From: Cellvibrionales bacterium UBA5860
GTDB lineage: Bacteria; Pseudomonadota; Gammaproteobacteria; Pseudomonadales; Porticoccaceae
DNA: 16,578 nt
Assembly (NCBI GenBank): GCA_002431545.1
Contig: DJFY01000097.1
Coordinates: 8,313-24,890, forward strand
Reading direction: 5' to 3'
In this document: piece after piece, positions 1-7,744 of the stretch
Position numbering within the stretch: position 1 is the first letter of the stretch
How the letters are laid out: every line of letters starts with the position of its first letter
Made by a program: the position numbers and the translations under genes
Notes under the pieces: model-generated
The model's input: the letters and a program-made list of their open reading frames with translations, nothing else
Told to the model about the DNA's origin: nothing
The model's database searches: none

Positions 1-212
1 TCACCGTATGCGGTCACGCCAGCGAGACCTGCCCGGTGTTTCACGGCAAAACCCGAACACTGCATCGCGGCTTTGACGACCCGCCGAAGCTGGCAGCCGA
101 TGCCACATCAGAAGAAGAAGCAATGGCGCATTATCGTCGCGTACGCGACGAAATCAGGGCGTTCGTATTGCAGTTACCCGATGCGCTGACTTCAGGCGAA
201 TCAGACGCTTAG
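1..212 (+). CDS. arsC: Arsenate reductase ArsC, thioredoxin-coupled (LMW-PTP fold), 3' part only
   Basis: The gene enters from the left edge and is read in frame 3 (first full codon at 3); 69 residues remain before TAG at 210-212. The fragment carries the C-terminal half of a low-molecular-weight-phosphatase-type arsenate reductase. It begins with TVCGHASETCPVF, whose two cysteines are seven residues apart like the redox pair Cys82/Cys89 of Staphylococcus ArsC. It continues with HRGFDDPP and YRRVRDEI, matching the family's usual H-x-GFDDP and RVRDEI elements. These enzymes reduce arsenate to arsenite in the cytoplasm, passing the disulfide to thioredoxin. The N-terminal CX5R phosphate loop lies outside the window, so catalytic competence cannot be judged. 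No link to the downstream genes is visible; the next gene is convergent. Confidence 0.85.
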   Translation, partial: TVCGHASETCPVFHGKTRTLHRGFDDPPKLAADATSEEEAMAHYRRVRDEIRAFVLQLPDALTSGESDA

Positions 213-295
213 CACCAGCAGCGCTCCGCTCGATAGATCGCCCCCTCCCGGCACTACCCACGCACTCATCACGCGCCTCGGCATCCAACACCTAT

Positions 296-323
296 TTTTT
301 AACTGGGCGTTTTTAACTGGGCG
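296..323. repeat. Perfect tandem 14-bp repeat in the arsC/esterase convergent gap
   Basis: The unit TTTTTAACTGGGCG occurs twice back to back (296-309 and 310-323) in the 135-bp space between the two convergent genes. It is followed by a short imperfect inverted repeat (GGCG at 320-323 with CGCC at 340-343) that runs up to the esterase stop codon. The T-runs precede the inverted repeat on the plus strand, so this is not a standard intrinsic terminator in either direction. It may be a slippage duplication. Nothing else is recognisable between 213 and 347. Confidence 0.8.
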
Positions 324-347
324 CTTCAGCCAGGTCTGGCGCCGTAA

Positions 348-1229
348 TCAGGTTGTCTTTTCTTTTACGAATTCACCGATGCGGTTGATCGCATCCCGGC
401 CTTCGCTAAGTGCGGGGAAAAACAGGTGCCAGACATGCACCATATCCGGCCATTCCTCCAGTGTCGCCTCAACCCCTGCTGCGCGAGCATTGTTGGCCAG
501 CGTTTCCGAATCGCTGTAAAGCACCTCTGCCGAACCCACCTGAATCAACAAAGGCGGCAATCCGGTCAAATCCGCATGGATTGGACACGCGGTCGGTGCC
601 CGCAAATCGCCGTCGGGGCCGACATAGGTTTCACCCATAGGTTTGATCAAGTCGTAAGTCACCATCGGGTCGATCTCGTTGCGCGTCTGGTAGGACTGCC
701 CCGTGGCCTCCAGATCCACCCAGGGCGAAATGCAAACCCCCGCCGCCGGCAGCGGGTGGCCCGCATCTTTCAGACCAACCAAGGTACCCACCGTTAATCC
801 ACCCCCGGCAGAATCACCGGCTATAACAATTTTTTCCGGCGTATAGCCGCTGGAACACAACCAGTTGTATGCCGCAATGGCGTCGTCCACGGCAGCGGGA
901 TATACATTTTCCGGCGCCAGTCGATAGTCCACCGCCAGCGCCCGACAATTGGCAGCGCGAGCCAGTTCCGCCACCATCGCGCGATGACTTCTCAATGATC
1001 CGATAACGTAACCACCGCCATGGACATACATAATGACGCGGTCGGCGTCGGCGCCGGGCGGCATATGCAGTTCACAGGACACACCGTTGGCCGTCACCGG
1101 CTTGATTTCAATATCGGAGGCCACCTCGGCCGCCATGTCGTCAAACTGGGCCCGCATTTCTTCCAAGGTACCGCCGAGAGGGTTAGCGCGGAGTTGCTCG
1201 ACAACTGCTGCGATTTCGCTTTGGGACAT
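348..1229 (-). CDS. Alpha/beta-hydrolase esterase/lipase, hormone-sensitive-lipase (GDSAG) family
   Basis: A 293-residue cytosolic hydrolase predicted to cleave short carboxyl esters or similar acyl substrates. HGGG at residues 70-73 forms the oxyanion hole. The nucleophile elbow GDSAGG gives Ser140. VGSAEVLYSDS supplies Glu235 at the position usually taken by the catalytic Asp, and MVHVWH gives His265. A Glu in the acid position occurs in some bacterial HSL esterases, so the triad looks intact. The start at 1229 is preferred over an in-frame ATG at 1295 because a GGAAGG ribosome-binding site lies about 7-9 bases upstream and the extra 22 residues are unlike the family. It lies 100 bp downstream of the allophanate hydrolase gene on the same strand with no clear terminator between, so it may be read through from the guanidine operon. 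The natural substrate cannot be inferred. Confidence 0.85.
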   Translation of the reverse strand: MSQSEIAAVVEQLRANPLGGTLEEMRAQFDDMAAEVASDIEIKPVTANGVSCELHMPPGADADRVIMYVHGGGYVIGSLRSHRAMVAELARAANCRALAVDYRLAPENVYPAAVDDAIAAYNWLCSSGYTPEKIVIAGDSAGGGLTVGTLVGLKDAGHPLPAAGVCISPWVDLEATGQSYQTRNEIDPMVTYDLIKPMGETYVGPDGDLRAPTACPIHADLTGLPPLLIQVGSAEVLYSDSETLANNARAAGVEATLEEWPDMVHVWHLFFPALSEGRDAINRIGEFVKEKTT

Positions 1230-1329
1230 ATTCAGACCTTCCTTCGATTTATTAGTGGATGTTGCAGTCACCACCCATCCTAACCCGTTGATCAAAAGAT
1301 CGGCAAACCGGTAGATTCAAAGCCGTCAC

Positions 1330-3138
1330 TCAGGACTGTGCCAGCCAGGTACGCCAACCGCCGTGCTCGCTGATGTCCTGAGCGTCGGCGATTCCGGAGG
1401 CCTCACAGATAAAGCCCGGCAACCAGCGGCCGTCCCGTATCTGAACCTTACCGATACCCAGCGGCGCGGGAATATCGGCAACGAAAGAACCCAGTTCACT
1501 CATCGGCAACTGCCAGACTTCCACTTCGATGGCGGTTCCGCTTGCCACATCGCGCACCATCCCCGGCCGCTTTGGCGGCCCACCGGCAAGGGCATACAGT
1601 CGATATGCCGGAGCGGTTTGCGTTCGCTCGAGCAAATGGCCGCCCCGCTCGGTAAGCTGCCAGTTCAGGGGCAGATCCGCCATATGTGCGCCGCAAACCA
1701 CCAGTGGCGTCGCTTCATTTACAGGCGCGGTAAGCACGCTGCCCTCAGGCTGGAACGCAGCGTCAGCATCGCAGCCTGGCGGAATCATGAGGTGGCGCTG
1801 GAGCGCGCCCGCCAGCGACAACAAATATTTATCGCTGAACGCCCGGTGAAACAGGGTGATGCCAAAACCGACACCGTCAGACAAAAAACCGGTAGGTAGC
1901 GCGACGGCCGCCAGGTCGAGTAAATTCATGAAGTTAGTGTAGTAGCCCAGGTTGGCGTTCAAGGCAATCGGGTCGGCCTGCACCTGGTCTATTCGATAAC
2001 AGGTTGCGGCCGTCGGCGTTACCAGTACATCCACTTGATCAAGCAGAGATGCCGCACGCTGGCGATAATCCTGCAGCGCATACTGCGCCGCAAAAGTTTG
2101 CCGGGCAGTGAAGTCGGCAGCCGGTTCAATGATGTCCCGAATGACCGGCAGCAAGGCCTGTGGATCGCGCTTTAGCAGGGCCTCAACCGCCAGGTAGCGC
2201 TCTGTCACCCACGGCCCTTCGTACAACAGCCGTGCAGCGGAGAACAGCGGTTCAAAATCAGCTTCCACCGCCTCGCCACCGATCGCCGTCAACGCTTCGC
2301 AAGCCTGGGAGAAGGCATCGCGCGCCACATCGTCGCCGAAAAACGCCTGTTGATCCGGCGACGGCACCGCGTACCTGAATGAACGTTCTGCAGGATGAAA
2401 ATATCGGGGGCCGTTTGCATAGGAATTGCGCCGCGACCAGGGATCTTCGGTGTCAAAACGGGCGGTTACGTTAAAAACCCGGTTGGCATCATCGCAACTG
2501 TTGGCAAATACGGTCACGCAATCCAGACTCGCACAGGCCGGCACCACACCCCGCGTGCTCAACAGTCCGCGACTGGGTTTCAGCCCGACGATATTGTTAA
2601 ACGCCGCAGGCACCCGCCCGGAGCCCGCAGTATCCGTACCCAATGCAAAACTCACCTGTCCGAGGGCGACGGCAACCGCCGACCCGGCGCTGGAACCCCC
2701 GGAAATATAATCCGGGTTCAGACTGTTACGACAGGCGCCGTAGGGCGATCGGGTGCCAACGAGGCCAGTGGCAAACTGGTCCATATTAGTTTTACCCAGG
2801 GGCACCGCACCGGCATCGATCAGTGCCTGTACCACCGGGGCCGATACCTGTGGGGTGTAGGCAAAAGCGGGACACGCTGCTGTCGTCGGCACGCCGGCGA
2901 GATCGATATTGTCCTTAATCGCGAAAGGTACGCCGTAGAGCGGCAGTTCGTCGACCGCTGATTGCTCGAGCACCTGTAAAGAGCGCTCGAGAAAAGCACC
3001 GTCGATCACATGTATCCAGGCGCGATGATCATCCTCCCTGGCCTGTTGAAGCGCCGAGGTCAATACTGCTCTCGGACTCGCCTCACCGGTTCGATAGGCG
3101 CGCAACAGTGTCGCGATTGACGAAACACTTACAGCCAT
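1330..3138 (-). CDS. atzF: Allophanate hydrolase
   Basis: This 602-residue enzyme converts allophanate to two ammonia and CO2 and is the last step of the operon's nitrogen-releasing route. Residues 1-450 are an amidase-signature domain. The Ser-cisSer-Lys triad is visible as Lys75 (FAIKDN), Ser149 (SGGSSAGS) and Ser173 (GTDTAGSGRVPA). The spacings of 74 and 24 residues equal those of AtzF (Lys91, Ser165, Ser189). Residues about 475-602 form the allophanate-hydrolase-specific C-terminal domain, including GAHMADLPLN with His485. In the yeast enzyme the equivalent domain decarboxylates the N-carboxycarbamate intermediate. The length matches standalone bacterial AtzF (about 600 residues). The gene starts 51 bp after the carboxylase stop, with a purine-rich AAAAAAGGGG stretch roughly 10 bases before the ATG. 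No defects are seen. Confidence 0.96.
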   Translation of the reverse strand: MAVSVSSIATLLRAYRTGEASPRAVLTSALQQAREDDHRAWIHVIDGAFLERSLQVLEQSAVDELPLYGVPFAIKDNIDLAGVPTTAACPAFAYTPQVSAPVVQALIDAGAVPLGKTNMDQFATGLVGTRSPYGACRNSLNPDYISGGSSAGSAVAVALGQVSFALGTDTAGSGRVPAAFNNIVGLKPSRGLLSTRGVVPACASLDCVTVFANSCDDANRVFNVTARFDTEDPWSRRNSYANGPRYFHPAERSFRYAVPSPDQQAFFGDDVARDAFSQACEALTAIGGEAVEADFEPLFSAARLLYEGPWVTERYLAVEALLKRDPQALLPVIRDIIEPAADFTARQTFAAQYALQDYRQRAASLLDQVDVLVTPTAATCYRIDQVQADPIALNANLGYYTNFMNLLDLAAVALPTGFLSDGVGFGITLFHRAFSDKYLLSLAGALQRHLMIPPGCDADAAFQPEGSVLTAPVNEATPLVVCGAHMADLPLNWQLTERGGHLLERTQTAPAYRLYALAGGPPKRPGMVRDVASGTAIEVEVWQLPMSELGSFVADIPAPLGIGKVQIRDGRWLPGFICEASGIADAQDISEHGGWRTWLAQS

Positions 3139-3189
3139 GAAAATCGAGCCCCTTTTTTCTGACCACGAATATCTTTTGCCAATGAAAAA

Positions 3190-6100
3190 CTATTGCGGCT
3201 CACTTTGCACCGTCGGCATTGACGTCAACCGCATGAGGCACTGGCCAGCCTCTACGGGCTGCCCCTCGGCGCGCAGGATGCGCTCGACGCGACCATCCGC
3301 CGGTGCGACCAGCTCGATTTCCGTCTTCATCGACTCGAGTACCACCAGCACCTGACCCCGGGTTACGCAATCACCTATGTTCACTTTTAATTGCCAGATA
3401 CTGCCGGCGACGTGGCTGTCGACAGCCATCGTTCCGGGCGGCGCCTCGGTTTCTTCATCCGGCACATCCTCCGGTACCTGGGCGGAATCAAAATGCAATT
3501 GCCCGCGGGCAATCCAGTCCGCCAGTTCTCTCTGAAAAGCGCGCTCGCGACGTTCGGTAAATCTGGCGATCCCGGCGTGGTTCTCTTCGAGAAAAGCCTG
3601 ATAATCGGCAAATCGAAAATGGCCTTCCTCGATGCGCAAGGTGTAACCGCCAACGGGAAACTCCTCGCGAATGCTCGCCAGCTCCTCGCCACTGACCGGA
3701 TAAAAGCGAATACGATCGAAAAATCGCAGCAACCAGGGTTGTTCAAAAGCGGCCGTACTGTGATAACGATTCCACATCTGCAGCGTGCGACCAATCAACT
3801 GGTAACCGCCCGGCCCCTCCATGCCGTAGACACACAGATAGGAACCCCCTATACCCACGGAATTTTCCGCCGTCCAGGTGCGTGCCGGGTTGTACTTGGT
3901 GGTGACCAAGCGATGACGCGGATCGAGCGGAGTCGCCACCGGCGCGCCGAGATAAACATCGCCGAGTCCCATCACCACATAGCTGGCATCAAATACGATG
4001 CGCCTGACATCGTCGACGTTGTCCAGGCCATTAATGCGTCGAATGAATTCGATATTGTCGGGACACCAGGGCGCGCCCTCCCGAACCGACTGGGAATAGC
4101 GTTCGACTGCCTGCTGGCACACTGCATCATCCCAGCTCAGCGGCAGATACACTGTTCTGGAAGGTATTTCCAGATCGTCGATATCGCCGAGTCCCTGCTC
4201 GGTTTCACCGAGTAACACCAGCAGTTTTTCAAGCGACAACGTGCTCGGGTCGTAGTGAACCTGCAGCGAGCGTATCCCCGGCGTCAACTCGAGTACGCCG
4301 GCAATCGCCCGCGCCTGCAAGCGAAGCATCAATGCGTGGACGCGGAATCGCAGGCGTATATCCAGCACCAGTGGGCCGTATTCAACCAACAGGTAGCGGT
4401 CACCAGTTGGCCGGTAGACCACGGCAGGAGATGCTGCACAGTCGCTGTCTCCAGATGCGCCGATTCGCTGTAACACCGGTGAAGTCGCCACCACCTGGTC
4501 AATTGGCAGCGTTTCCGGGACCGACTTATTTGCGGGCGGCGTATGGGTGCTGAGCGTACTGATCTCGCGTTCCCCGACCTGGGCCAGACGCAAGGCCTCG
4601 GCAATGCTCACGGGAACAAAGCGCAGCGTGTCTCCGGCCTTGAGCTGGCCGAGTTGCCACAGGTCGGCGGTAATCACTGTTGCGGGACAGACAAAACCGC
4701 CCAGCGAAGGACCGTCCGGGCCGAGAATAACCGGCATATCCCCCGTGTAGTCGACCGAACCGGGCGCATAGGCATTGTCGTGAATGTTGGAGGGATGCAT
4801 GCCGGCTTCGCCGCCATCGGAACGGGCCCATTCGGGCTTGGGTCCGATCAGGCGAATCCCGGTGCGACTGGAATTAAAATGAACGCGCCACTCGGCCTGA
4901 AAAAAGGCGCGCATATCGGCTTCGGTAAAAAAGTCCGGTGCTGCGTGCGGGCCATAAACCACGCGCAGTTGCCACTGCCGATCGAATCGCGGAATCAAGG
5001 CATCTGGCAGGCGCGCCCCCGCCTGCGGTGTGGCTCCGGAACCGCGATCATCAACGCAGAGATGCAGCACGTCACCGGCGCGCAGTGCGCGGCCACCGTG
5101 GCCACCGAAGCCACCCAGCGCAAATGTCGCGCGAGACCCCAGATAAGGTGTACAGGCAATGCCACCGGCGACGCAGAGATAAGCGCGCGCGCCTTCTTCC
5201 GCCTTGCCGATCTCCAACACCTGTCCGGCTTTAACCACAATCACCTGGTTGGCGGGACAGTCATCGCCATCCAGGTGTGCGCTCATCGGGGCACCGCTGA
5301 GAACGATGCTCGCAGCGATGTTGAAGCGCAGCGTCGGTCCCTGCAGAGTCAGCTCCAGACCCGCGGCGTCTTCGCGATTGCCCAGCAAGCGGTTGGCCAG
5401 TCGAAAGGCGCGGCTGTCGAAGGGCCCCGACGGTGGCACACCAACGCTCCAATAGCCCAGACGGCCGGGAAAATCCTGCACTGTAGTCTGGGTGCCGGCC
5501 GCAAGCACATCGATCGTCGGCGCTGTAACATTGAAGCTGTTGAGAAAGCCAGTGCCGATACCACCCCTGCGAAACGCTTCGCTGGCCAGGACGCCACGCA
5601 GGTAGTGTCGGTTGGTTTCGACACCTTCGATTGCGGTCTTCGCCAGGGCGCTATCCAGTGCCTGCAAGGCACCGGCTCGATCGCCGGCATGCGCGATAAC
5701 CATAGCCAGCATCGGATCGTATAAGGCCGAAACCTCCTGGCCGGCGCCGATCCAGTGATCTATGCGCAGGGCTCGGGGGCCATCAGCGTCGCGCTCGACG
5801 ACTTCGGGAAAACTAACATGCGTCAGCAGGCCGGCGCTGGGCTGAAAGTCCTTATTGGGATCCTCCGCGTAAATACGCGCCTGTATGGACCAGCCCTGAG
5901 GGTTTGTTTGGGGGAGGTTTTCGACGTCCTCTATGGCGCCGGCAGCCAGTTGAATCATCCAGGCGACGAGGTCGATGCCATAGACCTGCTCGGTGACGCC
6001 GTGTTCCACCTGCAGCCGTGTATTGACCTCGAGGAACCAGAAATCTTCACTCTCGGGATCGTAAATAAACTCCACTGTACCGGCACTGCGGTAGTTAACA

Positions 6101-6891
6101 GCCGCCATCAAACGCACGGCAGTGGCGTACAGCCCTGCCCTGACCTCGTCGCGTAGATTCGGCGCCGGGGTTTCTTCCAGAACTTTCTGATGCCGCCGTT
6201 GCGCCGAGCAGTCCCGCTCACCGAGGGCGCGCACGCCGCCGCGACCGTCGCCGAACACCTGTACCTCGATATGTCGGGCCCCGGCGATAAATTTCTCCAG
6301 ATACACGCCGTCGTGGGCAAAGTTATTGGCGCCCAGCCGTTTGACCCGGTCAAAATTGGTAGCGAGCGTTGCAGCATCAATGCACACCTGCATGCCGATG
6401 CCCCCGCCCCCGGCCGTACTTTTAAGCATGACCGGATAGCCAATGGCTTCCGCCTCCCGCAGGGCTTGCCCGGCGCTCTCCAGCAGTCCCGTGCCGGGCA
6501 GCAGGGGCACCTCGCTGTCGCGCGCCAGGCGCCGGGCCGTGTGTTTCATGCCGAAAGCTTCGATCTGTTCAGCCTTCGGTCCGATAAACACCAGGCCTCT
6601 GCTTTCACAGGCACGAACGAATTCGGCGTTCTCGCTGAGGAAACCGTAGCCGGGGTGCACCGCCTCAGCGCCACTTTGCTCGACGATGGCAAAGAGTTTT
6701 TCCTGATCGAGATAGGTTTCCGCCGCACTTCCCGATCCCAAAGGCCAGGCTTCATCGGCAACGCGCCGATGCAGGGCATGCCGATCCGCTTCAGCGTAAA
6801 CGGCAACGGAAGTAATGCCCAGGGACTTCAATGTGCGGCAAAGTCTCACGGCGATGGCACCGCGATTGGCAATCAACACCTTGCGAAACAT
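3190..6891 (-). CDS. uca: Biotin-dependent guanidine carboxylase (urea carboxylase family)
   Basis: A 1233-residue multidomain enzyme. The biotin carboxylase/ATP-grasp region is about 1-450, with the glycine-rich loop TAGGGGIGMQV (159-169) and EVNTRLQVEHGVTEQ (288-302). A KipA/AHS2-like region is about 459-770, starting at DVLAAGTQTTVQDFPGRLGY. A KipI/AHS1-like region is about 825-1090, and a BCCP domain is about 1150-1225 with biotinyl Lys1189 in VLESMKTE. The family carboxylates urea or guanidine using ATP and bicarbonate. Members encoded with DUF1989 pairs and a guanidine-I riboswitch have been shown to prefer guanidine, making carboxyguanidine. That context is fully present here, so guanidine is the likelier substrate; urea activity may remain. 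The start at 6891 fits the family N-terminus (MFRKVLIANRG) and has an AGGA site 7 bases upstream. An ATG at 6960 would add 23 Gly/Pro/Arg-rich residues and is rejected. The symbol uca is the family name. Confidence 0.93.
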   Translation of the reverse strand: MFRKVLIANRGAIAVRLCRTLKSLGITSVAVYAEADRHALHRRVADEAWPLGSGSAAETYLDQEKLFAIVEQSGAEAVHPGYGFLSENAEFVRACESRGLVFIGPKAEQIEAFGMKHTARRLARDSEVPLLPGTGLLESAGQALREAEAIGYPVMLKSTAGGGGIGMQVCIDAATLATNFDRVKRLGANNFAHDGVYLEKFIAGARHIEVQVFGDGRGGVRALGERDCSAQRRHQKVLEETPAPNLRDEVRAGLYATAVRLMAAVNYRSAGTVEFIYDPESEDFWFLEVNTRLQVEHGVTEQVYGIDLVAWMIQLAAGAIEDVENLPQTNPQGWSIQARIYAEDPNKDFQPSAGLLTHVSFPEVVERDADGPRALRIDHWIGAGQEVSALYDPMLAMVIAHAGDRAGALQALDSALAKTAIEGVETNRHYLRGVLASEAFRRGGIGTGFLNSFNVTAPTIDVLAAGTQTTVQDFPGRLGYWSVGVPPSGPFDSRAFRLANRLLGNREDAAGLELTLQGPTLRFNIAASIVLSGAPMSAHLDGDDCPANQVIVVKAGQVLEIGKAEEGARAYLCVAGGIACTPYLGSRATFALGGFGGHGGRALRAGDVLHLCVDDRGSGATPQAGARLPDALIPRFDRQWQLRVVYGPHAAPDFFTEADMRAFFQAEWRVHFNSSRTGIRLIGPKPEWARSDGGEAGMHPSNIHDNAYAPGSVDYTGDMPVILGPDGPSLGGFVCPATVITADLWQLGQLKAGDTLRFVPVSIAEALRLAQVGEREISTLSTHTPPANKSVPETLPIDQVVATSPVLQRIGASGDSDCAASPAVVYRPTGDRYLLVEYGPLVLDIRLRFRVHALMLRLQARAIAGVLELTPGIRSLQVHYDPSTLSLEKLLVLLGETEQGLGDIDDLEIPSRTVYLPLSWDDAVCQQAVERYSQSVREGAPWCPDNIEFIRRINGLDNVDDVRRIVFDASYVVMGLGDVYLGAPVATPLDPRHRLVTTKYNPARTWTAENSVGIGGSYLCVYGMEGPGGYQLIGRTLQMWNRYHSTAAFEQPWLLRFFDRIRFYPVSGEELASIREEFPVGGYTLRIEEGHFRFADYQAFLEENHAGIARFTERRERAFQRELADWIARGQLHFDSAQVPEDVPDEETEAPPGTMAVDSHVAGSIWQLKVNIGDCVTRGQVLVVLESMKTEIELVAPADGRVERILRAEGQPVEAGQCLMRLTSMPTVQSEPQ

Positions 6892-6904
6892 CAATTTTCC
6901 TGTG

Positions 6905-6949
6905 GCGGGCCGTCCCGCGGACTCACACGGCGTACCGGGCCGTCCCGGT
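6905..6949 (-). other. Twin GC-rich hairpins just upstream of the carboxylase start
   Basis: The 158-bp gap between the DUF1989 gene and the carboxylase gene contains two copies of CGGGCCGTCCCG (plus strand 6906-6917 and 6936-6947). Each folds as a stem with the same four-base loop: GCGGG-CCGT-CCCGC (6905-6918) and ACCGGG-CCGT-CCCGGT (6934-6949). In the transcript they sit directly before the carboxylase ribosome-binding site at about 6898-6901. No U-run follows, so they are not terminators. They could protect a processed mRNA end or tune translation of the large enzyme. Function is inferred only; the repeats themselves are exact. Confidence 0.5.
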
Positions 6950-7049
6950 CGCTTGTTCATTTATATCTGGCATACCGTTTATATCCGAGACGCCTTTGGT
7001 TCCGACGCGCAGACCCGGCAAGAAACCCCGGACCAACCGCATCAGACCA

Positions 7050-7688
7050 TCATTGCCATATCAGAATCTCAATCGGCGTGGGGTTGTAGCCGTTGCAGGG
7101 GTTGTTGAGTTGCGGGCAATTGGATATCAGCACCAGCACATCGGTTTTCGCCACCATCTCGACGTACTTGCCCGGCGCGGATATACCGTCCTCGAAAGTC
7201 AGACCGCCTTCCTCGGTAACAGGTACGTTCATAAAAAAATTAATGTTGTGGGTAATGTCGCGCTTGTCGATGCCGTATTCCGGGTGCTCGGCAACCGCCA
7301 GCATCCAACTGTCCCGGCAGGCGTGCATGCAGCGTTTGTCCAACGCATAGCGCACGGTGTTGCTCTCGCTGGCACAGGCGCCGCCCAGCGTGTCGTGCCG
7401 GCCGCAGGTATCGGCACTGATTTCGAGCAGCACATTGCCCCGTGTCGACATCAGCCTGGAGCCCACCGACAGATATACGTTGCCCTGTTCGCGAATAGTA
7501 TCGACAGCGCTGTAACGCTCCGCCGGGTCCAGGGCACTGTAAAACAGGGTGTCCGCGGCCTGGTTGCCCTCGCAATCGACGATGCGTAGTGTATTGCCGG
7601 CGGATATGCGCTGAAACCAATAGTCACCCGCAGGTACCCGCTCGCACAATGCCGCATCCGCGACAGACAAATGGCTCTCTTTAATCAT
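7050..7688 (-). CDS. DUF1989 carboxyguanidine deiminase subunit (urea carboxylase-associated protein, short form)
   Basis: A 212-residue cytoplasmic DUF1989 protein. Family landmarks include the metal-ligand-type region CGRHDTLGGAC (His98, Cys105), the core strand NINFFMNVPV (148-157), and SNCPQLNNPCNGYNPTPI (189-206, Cys191 and Cys198). Together with the paralogue encoded just upstream it is commonly annotated as urea carboxylase-associated protein. Such pairs have been characterised as carboxyguanidine deiminase (CgdAB), which turns carboxyguanidine into allophanate and ammonia. I cannot say which of CgdA or CgdB this is. The start at 7688 is fixed by an in-frame TAA two codons upstream. 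Its own ribosome-binding site is weak (GAGAG), whereas a strong AAAGGAGGG lies about 30 bases upstream in front of a short overlapping reading frame. Translational coupling is therefore likely. Confidence 0.9.
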   Translation of the reverse strand: MIKESHLSVADAALCERVPAGDYWFQRISAGNTLRIVDCEGNQAADTLFYSALDPAERYSAVDTIREQGNVYLSVGSRLMSTRGNVLLEISADTCGRHDTLGGACASESNTVRYALDKRCMHACRDSWMLAVAEHPEYGIDKRDITHNINFFMNVPVTEEGGLTFEDGISAPGKYVEMVAKTDVLVLISNCPQLNNPCNGYNPTPIEILIWQ

Positions 7689-7711
7689 CGATTATCTCTC
7701 ACCAGGCACAT
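7685..7711 (-). CDS. Possible 8-codon upstream reading frame coupled to the DUF1989 gene
   Basis: The minus strand reads MCLVRDNR and then TGA, and that TGA overlaps the ATG of the next gene (ATGA). It has the best ribosome-binding site of the neighbourhood, AAAGGAGGG at 7719-7727, eight bases before its ATG. The downstream gene's own site is poor. The arrangement suggests ribosomes load here, terminate, and restart on the deiminase gene. It is too short to judge as a functional peptide. It could also be chance, with the strong site serving the downstream gene at an unusually long distance. Confidence 0.4.
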   Translation of the reverse strand: MCLVRDNR

Positions 7712-7744
7712 ACCAAGTCCCTCCTTTGTTAAGCGGCAATACGC

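Noticed and set aside
4543..5724. 393-codon open frame on the plus strand inside the carboxylase gene
   Set aside because: It is antisense to conserved KipA-like and ATP-grasp-adjacent coding sequence, shows no protein motif, and has low-complexity GC-driven composition. It is a shadow of the minus-strand gene.
3190..6960. Guanidine carboxylase starting at 6960
   Set aside because: The 23 extra residues are encoded by the twin hairpins and do not resemble the family N-terminus; the ATG at 6891 has a suitable AGGA site and family-typical MFRKVLIANRG.
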